From Streptomyces diacarni (lineage in GTDB: Bacteria > Actinomycetota > Actinomycetes > Streptomycetales > Streptomycetaceae): 64,000 bases of DNA. Position 1 is the first letter of the stretch. Each line of letters opens with the position of its first letter. The translations under genes and the position numbers were made by a program. The stretch covers positions 1 through 64,000 of the forward strand of contig NZ_QOIN01000068.1 in assembly GCF_003323715.1 (NCBI RefSeq), written 5' to 3'. The notes beneath the pieces are model-generated. The model was not told the origin of the DNA. It saw nothing but the letters and a program-made list of their open reading frames with translations, and made no database searches. This document shows, piece by piece, positions 9,387 through 17,259 of the stretch.

Positions 9387-10655
9387 TCAGACGGCCACCG
9401 TGGCGCGGAAGAGCGTACCGTCACCCGAGATCCGTACCTCCTCCCCGGCGGGCACGTAGGCGGAACGTCCCGGAGTGAGGGTCAGTTCGGCTTCGCCGTG
9501 GGACCCGTCGGCGCCGCCCGCCGGCGCGCCGCCGCCGGAGCCCGCACCCTCACCGGAGTCCGTACTCTCGTCCGAGCCCGCGCCTTCGGTGCCATGCAGC
9601 ACCGCCGTCCCCTCCGTGCACAGCAGGATCTGGGCGGCGGGCGCGTGCAGTGCGTGCGGGACGGCTCCTGGTACGAGGACGAAGCGGGAGAGCCTGAATT
9701 CGCCCGCGGGGGTTTCGTAGACCTCTTCGCCCGTGTTCTCGTCCGCCTCGGGACGCAGCACGCCGGGGTCCGTCGGTTCGAAGCGGACGATGCGCAGCAG
9801 CTCGTCCACGTCCACGTGCTTGGGCGTCAGGCCGCAGCGCAGCACGTTGTCGGAGTTGGCCATGATCTCGACGCCGAGTCCGCTGAGGTAGGCGTGCGGG
9901 ACACCCGCTCCGAGGAAAAGTGCCTCCCCCGGGCGCAGGACCACGTGGTTGAGGAGCATGGCGGCGAGGACGCCCGGATCGCCTGGGTAGTGCCGGGCGA
10001 TGTCCGCGTAGACGGCGTGCTCGGCGCTTCCTGCCGCCGCCTCGGCGGCCGCGGCGACCGTGGCGGCCATCTCGTCCTTGTCGGCCGTCAGCAGGGCGGT
10101 GAGGACCTCGCGCAGCGCGTCGGTCTCCGGGTGGGCGCGCAGGATGTCGGCGTACGGCTTGAGGCCGTCGACGCCGAGGCTCTCCAGCAGTCCCGCCGCC
10201 TGATGCGGGTGTCGGAAGCCGCACAGTCCTTCGAAAGGGGTGAGTGCGCAGATCAGCTCGGGTTTGTGGTGGGCGTCCTTGTAGTTGCGGTGCGGCGCGT
10301 CCAGAGGCACTCCGCGCTCCTCCTCGTCGGCGTGGCCCGCCGCCGCCTGGGCGCTGTCGGGGTGCACCTGGAGGGAGAGAGGGGCGTCCGCCGCGAGGAG
10401 CTTGAGCAGGAACGGCAGCCGGCGACCGTACGTCTCCACTGTCCGCGCACCCAGTTCGCGCTCCGGTTGTGCCGCGATCACCTCGGACAGCGGCTGCGGT
10501 CCCGCTCCCCGCGCGACGCGGGAGGGCGCGCCCGGGTGGGCGCCCATCCACAGCTCGGCCTGGGGCTCCCCGGTGGGGGCCTCGCCGAACAGTGCGGGCA
10601 GGGCGGTGGTGGAGCCCCAGGCGTACGGCCTGACGGTGTTCTCCAGACGATCCAT
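9387..10655 (-). CDS. manA: Mannose-6-phosphate isomerase, class I
   Basis: Interconverts fructose-6-phosphate and mannose-6-phosphate, the entry to GDP-mannose synthesis; cytosolic zinc enzyme. 422 residues, starting MDRLENTVRPYAWGS as in other type I enzymes. Zinc and active-site landmarks are SLQVHPDSAQA, HRNYKDAHHKPELICALTPF and the C-terminal cupin VPHAYLSGLGVEIMANSDN. A Gly/Ser/Glu-rich insert at about residues 353-385 is unlike the compact family fold and probably a surface loop. Lies between the CDF gene and the SIS-domain gene, all leftward, in a mannose-activation cluster with manB and, further right, manC. Confidence 0.96.
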   Translation of the reverse strand: MDRLENTVRPYAWGSTTALPALFGEAPTGEPQAELWMGAHPGAPSRVARGAGPQPLSEVIAAQPERELGARTVETYGRRLPFLLKLLAADAPLSLQVHPDSAQAAAGHADEEERGVPLDAPHRNYKDAHHKPELICALTPFEGLCGFRHPHQAAGLLESLGVDGLKPYADILRAHPETDALREVLTALLTADKDEMAATVAAAAEAAAGSAEHAVYADIARHYPGDPGVLAAMLLNHVVLRPGEALFLGAGVPHAYLSGLGVEIMANSDNVLRCGLTPKHVDVDELLRIVRFEPTDPGVLRPEADENTGEEVYETPAGEFRLSRFVLVPGAVPHALHAPAAQILLCTEGTAVLHGTEGAGSDESTDSGEGAGSGGGAPAGGADGSHGEAELTLTPGRSAYVPAGEEVRISGDGTLFRATVAV

Positions 10656-10730
10656 GAGGTGTGCGTTCCTACTCGTGCAGTGGCTGGAAGGGCGTACCGC
10701 CGCACCGGCACGGCGTGGTGCCGGGCCGGT

Positions 10731-12062
10731 TCACGCCCAAGGGGAGTCGGTGTCGGCGAGCGCGAGGTAAACGGCGCAGAAATCGGCGGTGGCGATCAGT
10801 TCGGCCGCCGCCTGGAGGGGGCTGCTGCCCTCGGCAGGCTCCAGTTCGCTGAGCGGTGTGTCGTGCGCGTAGGCCAGGTCGCGGGCCGCGACGGTGGCGG
10901 AGTCGACGCCCGGGGGCGCCTCCCGCAGCAGTACGACGCGTGGGCGCAGGGTTTCGGGCTCCTCCACACGGTCGCGGAAGAAGTCGTCCTCTCCCGGGCC
11001 CGAGGCGTACGGGCCTGCCAGCAGTGCCCCGTGCACGGTCATGGCCTCGGGCAGTTCGGCGGGGAGCGCAGGCCTGCCCGGCAGCGCCGTGAAGGCCTGC
11101 GTCCAGTGGCGGGCCGCGGCGCCCGCGATACCGCCCTCGCTCCACATCAGCGGGAGCGCACCGGCCAGTTCGACGGCCAGCGTCTTGCCCGGGTTGCTGT
11201 AGGGGGCGATGGCGGGACCGCAGCGCTCGGCGACCTCGTCGAGCCGGTCGGCCAGCGCACCGAGTGCGGAGGAGCCGCTCTCGGTCAGCCCGAGCCGGTC
11301 GGTGAGCAGCAGCAGCGGTGCGAGGAGTGCCCAGAAGGTTCCGGGTGCGCCGACGGGCCGTCCCGCCTCGCCCGCAGGGGTGCCGTGTCCGCGCCGGGCG
11401 GCGCTTCCGCCTGCCCCCACGGTGGCACTCTCGCCGCTGGCTCCCGCTGCGGTCCTCTCGCCGTCTGCCTGTTCCGCCGCGCCTGCGGTGGAGGCGTCAC
11501 GGGACCGGTCGTCCGTGTCCTCGGTAACGGGGCGTCCTGGCATGTCGGGGGAGGCGTAGATCTCGTACGGTCCGGGCGCCGGCGGCACGGCGAACCCGCG
11601 GGTCTCGCCCAGTGCGTCGGTCAGCGGGGCGCCCTCCGGCGTGACGGCGACGACGGCACAGCCCCGTCGGTAGGCCTGTTCGAGCAGCGCTGTCAGACCG
11701 GGTTCCGTCCCGTCAGGCGTGACGAGCAGCAGAAGGTCCACAGGGCCCGCCCACCCGGGCAGCGACCAGCGCAGTGCTCCGGCGGACGTGTGCGCGCCGG
11801 AGGGGCGCAACCGCGTGACGGGTACGGAGCCTCCTGTGAGGGCACCGAGCAGGTCGGCGACGCACGCGGTAGCAGGCCCGGGGCCGGCGACCAGGAGCGC
11901 GCGGGGACGGCCCTCCGGGCGGAGCTTCTCCAGGCCCGCCTCGGTGGCGTGCCGCACCCCCGTACGGACGCGTGCCCCGGCTTCCGCCACCCCGCGCAGC
12001 AGACCGCGGACGTCGGCGCGGGCCAGCGCCTCGGGTGCGTCGAGGAGCGTCTCGTCGAGCAT
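10731..12062 (-). CDS. SIS-domain protein, phosphoglucose/phosphomannose isomerase-like
   Basis: 443 residues. The N-terminal sequence RALLVAGPGPATACVADLLGAL followed by VDLLLLVTPDGTEPGLTALLEQAYRRG resembles a sugar isomerase (SIS) fold, and the C-terminal half resembles the archaeal bifunctional phosphoglucose/phosphomannose isomerase. An Ala/Gly/Ser/Glu-rich insert at about residues 180-235 separates the two. This gene is regularly found between manA and manB in streptomycetes, consistent with hexose-phosphate interconversion, but catalytic activity is not established by anything visible here. Confidence 0.8.
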   Translation of the reverse strand: MLDETLLDAPEALARADVRGLLRGVAEAGARVRTGVRHATEAGLEKLRPEGRPRALLVAGPGPATACVADLLGALTGGSVPVTRLRPSGAHTSAGALRWSLPGWAGPVDLLLLVTPDGTEPGLTALLEQAYRRGCAVVAVTPEGAPLTDALGETRGFAVPPAPGPYEIYASPDMPGRPVTEDTDDRSRDASTAGAAEQADGERTAAGASGESATVGAGGSAARRGHGTPAGEAGRPVGAPGTFWALLAPLLLLTDRLGLTESGSSALGALADRLDEVAERCGPAIAPYSNPGKTLAVELAGALPLMWSEGGIAGAAARHWTQAFTALPGRPALPAELPEAMTVHGALLAGPYASGPGEDDFFRDRVEEPETLRPRVVLLREAPPGVDSATVAARDLAYAHDTPLSELEPAEGSSPLQAAAELIATADFCAVYLALADTDSPWA

Positions 12063-12123
12063 CTTCCGTAGCCTCCGATCGGCTTCCGGTTGCTTTCCGG
12101 TGGTTCCTTGGGCGCGGCCCAGG

Positions 12124-12240
12124 GCCCGGTGGCACGGCCGAGGGGTCCGTTGGTGCGGCCGGTGATCTCACCGGCACGGCCGGTGGGGCCTTCGGCCCGG
12201 CCGGCGGGTTCCTCATGGCGGCCGGTGCCGTCCTCCGGTG
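12124..12240. repeat. Degenerate 21-bp tandem repeat
   Basis: The hexamer cggccg recurs at 12135, 12156, 12177, 12198 and 12219, exactly 21 bp apart, with partly conserved sequence between. It occupies the 345-bp gap between the Trm112 and SIS genes, in which I see no convincing gene; a frame read leftwards here is Pro/Ala-rich and is not in frame with the SIS protein. Confidence 0.7.
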
Positions 12241-12407
12241 GCCCCGGGCGCGATGTTCCCGCAACGGTTCTGCGCCCCGAGGGACGTCCGGAAGGGCGCC
12301 GGAGAGGCCGTCCCGAAGAGACACCCTGACAAGGCTCCGGCAGAGCGTCCGGGAGAGTCGTTTGACGGGGCTCCCGGCGGGCACCGTCCGACAGCGGCGC
12401 CTGCGGG

Positions 12408-12581
12408 TCAGGCGGGGCGGCGGGCCTCGTCCACCAGGAGGACCGGAATCCCGTCACGCACCGGATACACCAGGCCGCACTCCGCACCCTGGGTGCACTG
12501 CAGCTCGTCGCCCTCCTCACGCAGCGGCGCGTGACACGCCGGACAGGCGAGGATCTCCAGGAGTCCGGCTTCGAGCGGCAT
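12408..12581 (-). CDS. Trm112 family protein
   Basis: 57-residue zinc-ribbon protein beginning MPLEAGLLEILACPACHAPL. Cysteine pairs are C13/C16 and C29/C35, followed by the conserved VYPVRDGIPVLLVDEA. Bacterial Trm112-like proteins are small zinc-binding proteins, in eukaryotes and archaea activators of methyltransferases; the actinobacterial partner is unknown. Located between manB and the SIS gene, all leftward, its usual position in Streptomyces, so co-transcription with manB is likely. Confidence 0.93.
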   Translation of the reverse strand: MPLEAGLLEILACPACHAPLREEGDELQCTQGAECGLVYPVRDGIPVLLVDEARRPA

Positions 12582-12684
12582 GTGTTCCTCCAGGTGCGGG
12601 GCGCGGCGGCGGTGTGCCGACTGTGTTGTGCTGGCTGTGCCGTCAGGGTACCGCCGCGGGCGGGGGACGGGGCCAGGGGCGCCG

Positions 12685-14070
12685 TCAGGCCTGGGCGTCC
12701 CGTTCGGTCTCCGCCCGCACGATGGCCAGCACCTCGTCCCTGATGCGTTCGACCGTCTCCGTGTCGCAGGCTTCCACGTTCAGACGGAGCAGCGGTTCCG
12801 TGTTGGACGGGCGGAGGTTGAACCACCAGTTGACGCCTGTGACGGACAGCCCGTCCAGCTCGTCGATGGTGACGCCCTCGCTGCCCGCGAAGACGGCCTT
12901 TACCGCGTTGGTGCGGTTGAACTGGTCCTCGACGGTGCTGTTGATCTCTCCGGAGGAGGGGTAGCGGTCGTAGCGGGCGACGAGTTGGGAGAGCGTTCCC
13001 TCCTGCCCGCCGAGTGCGGCCAGGACGTGCAGGGCGGCGAGCATGCCGGTGTCGGCGTTCCAGAAGTCGCGGAAGTAGTAGTGGGCCGAGTGCTCGCCAC
13101 CGAAGATGGCACCGGTGCGAGCCATCTCCGCCTTGATGAACGAGTGGCCGACGCGGGTGCGCACGGGTGCGCCGCCGCTCTCCCTGACGACCTCGGGGAC
13201 CGCCCGGGAGGTGATCAGGTTGTGGATCACTGTGGCGCCCGGAGCCTTGGCCAGCTCGCGGGAGGCCACCAGCGCGGTGATCGCGGACGGCGGGACGGGC
13301 TCGCCCCGCTCGTCCACGACGAAGCAGCGGTCGGCGTCGCCGTCGAAGGCCAGGCCGATGTCGGCCCCGGTCTGGAGCACCCGGTGCCGCAGATCGACGA
13401 TGTTCTTCGGATCGAGCGGGTTGGCCTCGTGGTTGGGGAAGGTGCCGTCCAGCTGGAAGTACATCGCGTCCAGTTCGACCGGCAGCTCGGCCAGCACGGT
13501 GGGCACGGTGTGGCCGCCCATGCCGTTGCCGGCGTCGACGACGACCTTCAGGGGACGGATGCCCGACAGGTCGACCAGGGAGCGCAGGTAGGCCGCGTAG
13601 TCCTCCAGCATGTCCCGCTGGCCGATGGCGCCTTGGGGGGTGTCGCCCGTCGGTGCGCCGCCCGCGTCCAGCCACCGCTCGACCAGGGAGCGGATCTGTG
13701 CCAGCCCCGTGTCCTCGCCGACCGGCGCGGCGCCGCGGCGGCACATCTTGATGCCGTTGTACTGGGCCGGGTTGTGGCTGGCGGTGAACATGGCGCCGGC
13801 CTTGTCCAGTTGGCCGCTGGCGAAGTACAGCTGGTCGGTGGAGCACAGGCCGATCTCGGTGACGTCGGCGCCCTGGGAGGCCGCGCCTTGTGCGAACGCA
13901 CGCGCGAGGCCCGGGGAGGAGGGCCGCATATCGTGCCCGACGACGATGGCGGGGGCCTCGGTGACGCGGACGAAGGCGGCGCCGAACAGTTCGGCGGTCT
14001 CCTCGTCCCACTGGTCCGGCACCACACCGCGCACGTCGTACGCCTTCACGATCTGAGACAGATCAGCCAC
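12685..14070 (-). CDS. manB: Phosphomannomutase/phosphoglucomutase
   Basis: 461-residue cytosolic enzyme converting mannose-6-phosphate to mannose-1-phosphate (often also acting on glucose phosphates). The alpha-D-phosphohexomutase signature is clear: phosphoserine loop TASHNP with Ser98, magnesium loop DGDADR at 243-248, sugar-specificity loop GGEHSAHYYF, and the C-terminal phosphate-binding segment around RPSNTEPLLRLNVEA. First gene of the leftward run manB - Trm112 - SIS - manA. Its product feeds manC (27260-28342), giving GDP-mannose for wall glycopolymers and protein O-mannosylation. Confidence 0.96.
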   Translation of the reverse strand: MADLSQIVKAYDVRGVVPDQWDEETAELFGAAFVRVTEAPAIVVGHDMRPSSPGLARAFAQGAASQGADVTEIGLCSTDQLYFASGQLDKAGAMFTASHNPAQYNGIKMCRRGAAPVGEDTGLAQIRSLVERWLDAGGAPTGDTPQGAIGQRDMLEDYAAYLRSLVDLSGIRPLKVVVDAGNGMGGHTVPTVLAELPVELDAMYFQLDGTFPNHEANPLDPKNIVDLRHRVLQTGADIGLAFDGDADRCFVVDERGEPVPPSAITALVASRELAKAPGATVIHNLITSRAVPEVVRESGGAPVRTRVGHSFIKAEMARTGAIFGGEHSAHYYFRDFWNADTGMLAALHVLAALGGQEGTLSQLVARYDRYPSSGEINSTVEDQFNRTNAVKAVFAGSEGVTIDELDGLSVTGVNWWFNLRPSNTEPLLRLNVEACDTETVERIRDEVLAIVRAETERDAQA

Positions 14071-14155
14071 GGCCAGCCCTTCCTGGGTTGTCGGTCGGCA
14101 ACGGGCACAAATCTACCCGTGGGTGTGACAGCCGCAGCGCGGCAGCACGGGTGAC

Positions 14156-14554
14156 CTACGGTTCCGGGGACCGAAGGACCCTCAGATGGCCGCGCCGGGC
14201 GACCTCCATCGGGTCGGCGTCCCGCCCGTCGGCGCCCCGCAGCCCTTCCCTCGGTGACGGGTCACGGGGGTCGGGGCGCGGCGTACGGGCGGCCTCACGC
14301 ACGGCGTTGGCAAGAGCTTCGAGGTCGTCACTGCTGGGCCGGGCCGCAGCGGTGTCGACAGCGAGCCGTACGACCTCCCAGCCGCGGGGCGCGGTGAGCC
14401 GTTCGGAGTGCTCGGCGCACAGGTCGTAGCAGTGGGGCTCGGCGTAGGTGGCCAGCGGCCCCAGGACGGCGGTGGAGTCCGCGTAGACGTACGTGAGCGT
14501 CGCGACGGCGGGACGACCGCAAGCGGTGCGCGAACATCGACGTACAGGGCTCAC
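14156..14554 (-). CDS. DUF3499 domain protein
   Basis: 132 residues with a GTG start (SPVRRCSRTACGRPAV). The N-terminal half carries paired cysteines (C7, C12 and a later HCYDLCAEH) consistent with a metal-binding ribbon, followed by the conserved APRGWEVVRL. The C-terminal third is charged and disordered. The family is actinobacterial and of unknown function. It is divergent from the metallopeptidase-like gene at 15057, a conserved neighbour pair. Confidence 0.85.
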   Translation of the reverse strand: MSPVRRCSRTACGRPAVATLTYVYADSTAVLGPLATYAEPHCYDLCAEHSERLTAPRGWEVVRLAVDTAAARPSSDDLEALANAVREAARTPRPDPRDPSPREGLRGADGRDADPMEVARRGHLRVLRSPEP

Positions 14555-15053
14555 GACGTTGGACCGTACCGCACTCTTGAGCGGGCCGCGACGACTCTCC
14601 CCGACGTCACCCTGCCGTGTCGTCCGTGTTCGCCGGAAACGCCTGATCTGCTGAAAGAGCCCGCAGGAAGGGCCCGAAGCCCCCTCGCCCCCTGCCGCCG
14701 GGGCGTACCAGGATCCGGAAAGGGGCGCAATTCACCTGGTTACGGTCATTTCACACTCGGCGTTCGGCCGAAAGAGGAACTCATCAGGGCAGAAGGGAGG
14801 AAGGGAGGCACCGTTCCACCCACGCGGACAAGGCGTCGACCGGATCACCGGCGAGCCGCAGCCGGATGATCGCAAGGGACCCGCAAGCGGCCCGCCAGGG
14901 CACCGCAGGGCGACCGTCGACCGCGCGCCGAGCGCCGAGCGGTGACCCGTATGAGGTGGCCGCGTGGGCGCGGACCTGGCAGCCGCCCGACGACGGGGCT
15001 CCCGGCGCGCCGGTGGCCCCCCGCGCGACGTGCGCGGCGGGCTACGCTCAGGG
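14555..15053. other. Divergent intergenic region
   Basis: About 500 bp between two divergent genes with no convincing coding frame. It should hold promoters for both, but I cannot point to a clean -35/-10 pair. The stretch 14732-14765 (ttacggtcatttcacactcg) is noticeably less GC-rich than its surroundings and is the most likely control region. Confidence 0.4.
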
Positions 15054-15056
15054 GTG

Positions 15057-15506
15057 ATGGACAGCCCCGTACCGCCGCGCAGGACCACTGCCCGGCCGCA
15101 CAGCCGAGACCGCCACGGCCGTGGCATGCGCGGCCCCATCGCGCCGCCGCAAGTACCGCTCGCCGTCAGCCGCGCCGAGGCGTTCGACGACCTGGTGCGC
15201 GATTCGGTGGCCCGTCTGGAGCGGCACTGGCCCCAGCTGGCCGGTGTCGAGTTCGCCGTCCAGGAGGTGCCCCGCTCGGACAACGGAGAGGTGCGCGAGG
15301 AAGACGACGCCGTACCGCTCGGACGGGTCGCCGAGGGAGGCGGCAGCCAGCCGGACCGCGTGATCGTCTTCCGGCGTCCGGTGGAGATCCGCAGCCGCAC
15401 CAGGGACGAGCGCGCCCTCCTCGTGCACGAGGTCGTGGTGGAGCAGGTGGCCGAACTGCTGGGCCTCGCCCCCGAGTCGGTCGACCCCCGTTACGGCCAG
15501 GACTGA
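15057..15506 (+). CDS. Metallopeptidase-like family protein (Zincin_1 type)
   Basis: 149 residues from ATG 15057 (MDSPVPPRRTT); GTG 15054 is an equal alternative. Begins with an Arg-rich tail, then FDDLVRDSVARLERHWPQLAGVEFAVQEVP and VIVFRRPVEIRSRTRDE, the layout of the small actinobacterial zincin-like family. The expected zinc motif region reads LLVHEVVVEQVAELLGL: the first His and Glu of HExxH are present but the second His position holds Val or Glu. It may be inactive or use other ligands. Divergent from DUF3499. Confidence 0.8.
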   Translation: MDSPVPPRRTTARPHSRDRHGRGMRGPIAPPQVPLAVSRAEAFDDLVRDSVARLERHWPQLAGVEFAVQEVPRSDNGEVREEDDAVPLGRVAEGGGSQPDRVIVFRRPVEIRSRTRDERALLVHEVVVEQVAELLGLAPESVDPRYGQD

Positions 15507-15557
15507 GCCGGCCCGCGGGAGCCCGTCAGCGCGCCGGAGGGACGCACCGCGGGCCCG

Positions 15558-15621
15558 GACGGACAGCCGACCGGACGGACAGCCGCCTGTACGGGCAGCC
15601 GACCGGACGGGCAGCCGATCT
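15558..15621. repeat. 16-bp tandem array, four copies
   Basis: Four contiguous 16-bp units (gacggacagccgaccg and variants) at 15558, 15574, 15590 and 15606. It lies in the spacer between the convergent metallopeptidase-like and DUF5719 genes. Confidence 0.85.
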
Positions 15622-15639
15622 CCGGACCCGCCCGGAACC

Positions 15640-17259
15640 TCAGTCGTCGTTCAGCACCGACAGGTCCTGTGCCGACCCGGGGACCGCGACCGTGCTCCCG
15701 TCGTCCGGCAACGCCTGGAGCGTGAAGGCGGGCAGTCCCGCCTGCTCGCGCTCCAGCATTCGGGAGGCGTACAGCGGCCCTCCCGTCAGGCGCTCCACCG
15801 TCACCGCGTAGGTGCCCTTGCCCCCGGACGGGCGCGGCGGGGTGACGGCTGTGGTGGTGTGCGCCTTCACGGTCACGGTGGTGCTCTTCGGGCTGCCACC
15901 GCCGCTGCCGGCCGACGCGGTCACCCGGACCTTCGCCTCGCCCTTCGGGGCGGTCAGCGACAGCGTGGAGCCCTTCTCGCTGTTGTCCGCGGCCGTCGCG
16001 CGCTTGTGCACGGGCTGCGTCGCCGGAACGAACGCCGACTCCTGCTTGTCTCCCTTGCCGCGCAGCACGCGGGCCGCTGCGACGATCCCGGGCGCCTCGG
16101 CCTCGCCCTCCGCCGGGGAGAGCACCAGGGAGCCCGCCTCGCCCTGTGTGAGGTCCTTGAGGTCGACCGTGGTCACCATGCCCGCCTTCACGTGCAGCCG
16201 CTCGTGCCCCGCCGGGCTGATCAGACCGGAACGGCCGGCCAGCTTCACCGTCAGGTCGGCGTCGTGGCCACCCGGGGCGAAGACGGCGAGCCGCACGGAG
16301 GTGGCGTCCTTGGGGATGCCGGGGAGGACGGCGCCGGGGCTCGGGGTGGCGGCGGGAGGGAGCCAGTCACCGCCCAACTTCCGGTCGGACGCCTGCACCT
16401 GTGCGCCCACCCGGCCGGACCGTGCGGTGACGTGCAGCGTCACATTGGTGACCGGCTCGGGGGTCAGCGTGGACAGCAGGACGGGCACCGTGGAGCGCGG
16501 CGGGACGGTGATGCCCTCCCCCGCGCCGCCGCCGGTCTTGATTTTGCCCTCCTTGCCGTACAGGTCCAGATCGACGACCGCACTGGTGCTGTCCGGGTTG
16601 GTCAGGTGCACGTAGTCCTGCCGGTCCTCGGCGGTGCTGGCGCCGGGGAACCAGAACGTGGTGTCCGGGGCCGAGCACGAGGTTCCCAAGAGCCCGCGTC
16701 CCGCGCCCGCGCTGATGCTCGTCGTCTGCTGCACCGTCCAACCTGGCGCGAACGGACCGTCCGCCGTGCCGGTGAGCGCGGGCGCCTTGGCATCGCTGAT
16801 CTCCTCGGTGACCGGCGTGCCGGGGCTGCTGAGAGGGAGGAAGGGCTTCCCCTCCTTCTTGCCGTCGCCCTTCCCGTCGTCCTTGCCGCCCTTGTCTTCT
16901 TTCTTGTCTCCCTTGCTGTCCTTGTCGTCCTTGCTGTCCTTGCTGTCCTCGTCGCCCTTGCTGCTCGATCCCGGGTCAGCGGGGGCCTCGGTGTCGGCGA
17001 GTTCGGCGGGGTAGAGGGCCGCGCTGCCCTTCTTGCCCGGGCCGCCCTTGGGCGTGAACGCCGTGTAGGAGGTCTCCGCGACGTCGGACGTGGTCGGCCG
17101 GGGGCACACCAGCGTGGAGCGCTCCACGGGCTTGTACGCGGCCGGCTTGGCGCTGTCCCCGTTCTCCGCCGCCTCCTCGGGTGCCCAGAGGGTGGCCAGA
17201 CCGGTCACGGCAGCCAGCGCGACGACGGTGCCGCCGAAGCTGAGGACTGTGCGGTTCAC
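15640..17259 (-). CDS. DUF5719 family secreted or membrane-anchored protein
   Basis: 539 residues. GTG start (NRTVLSFGGTVVALAAVTG), one N-terminal hydrophobic segment acting as signal or anchor, and an extracellular body of beta-rich repeats. A highly charged Lys/Asp/Ser/Gly tract lies at about residues 95-140. The start overlaps the stop of the upstream glycosyltransferase gene by 4 bp (GTGA), so the two are translationally coupled. DUF5719 proteins always accompany this large glycosyltransferase in streptomycetes as far as I recall, suggesting a joint role in envelope glycan assembly; the exact activity is unknown. Confidence 0.85.
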   Translation of the reverse strand: MNRTVLSFGGTVVALAAVTGLATLWAPEEAAENGDSAKPAAYKPVERSTLVCPRPTTSDVAETSYTAFTPKGGPGKKGSAALYPAELADTEAPADPGSSSKGDEDSKDSKDDKDSKGDKKEDKGGKDDGKGDGKKEGKPFLPLSSPGTPVTEEISDAKAPALTGTADGPFAPGWTVQQTTSISAGAGRGLLGTSCSAPDTTFWFPGASTAEDRQDYVHLTNPDSTSAVVDLDLYGKEGKIKTGGGAGEGITVPPRSTVPVLLSTLTPEPVTNVTLHVTARSGRVGAQVQASDRKLGGDWLPPAATPSPGAVLPGIPKDATSVRLAVFAPGGHDADLTVKLAGRSGLISPAGHERLHVKAGMVTTVDLKDLTQGEAGSLVLSPAEGEAEAPGIVAAARVLRGKGDKQESAFVPATQPVHKRATAADNSEKGSTLSLTAPKGEAKVRVTASAGSGGGSPKSTTVTVKAHTTTAVTPPRPSGGKGTYAVTVERLTGGPLYASRMLEREQAGLPAFTLQALPDDGSTVAVPGSAQDLSVLNDD

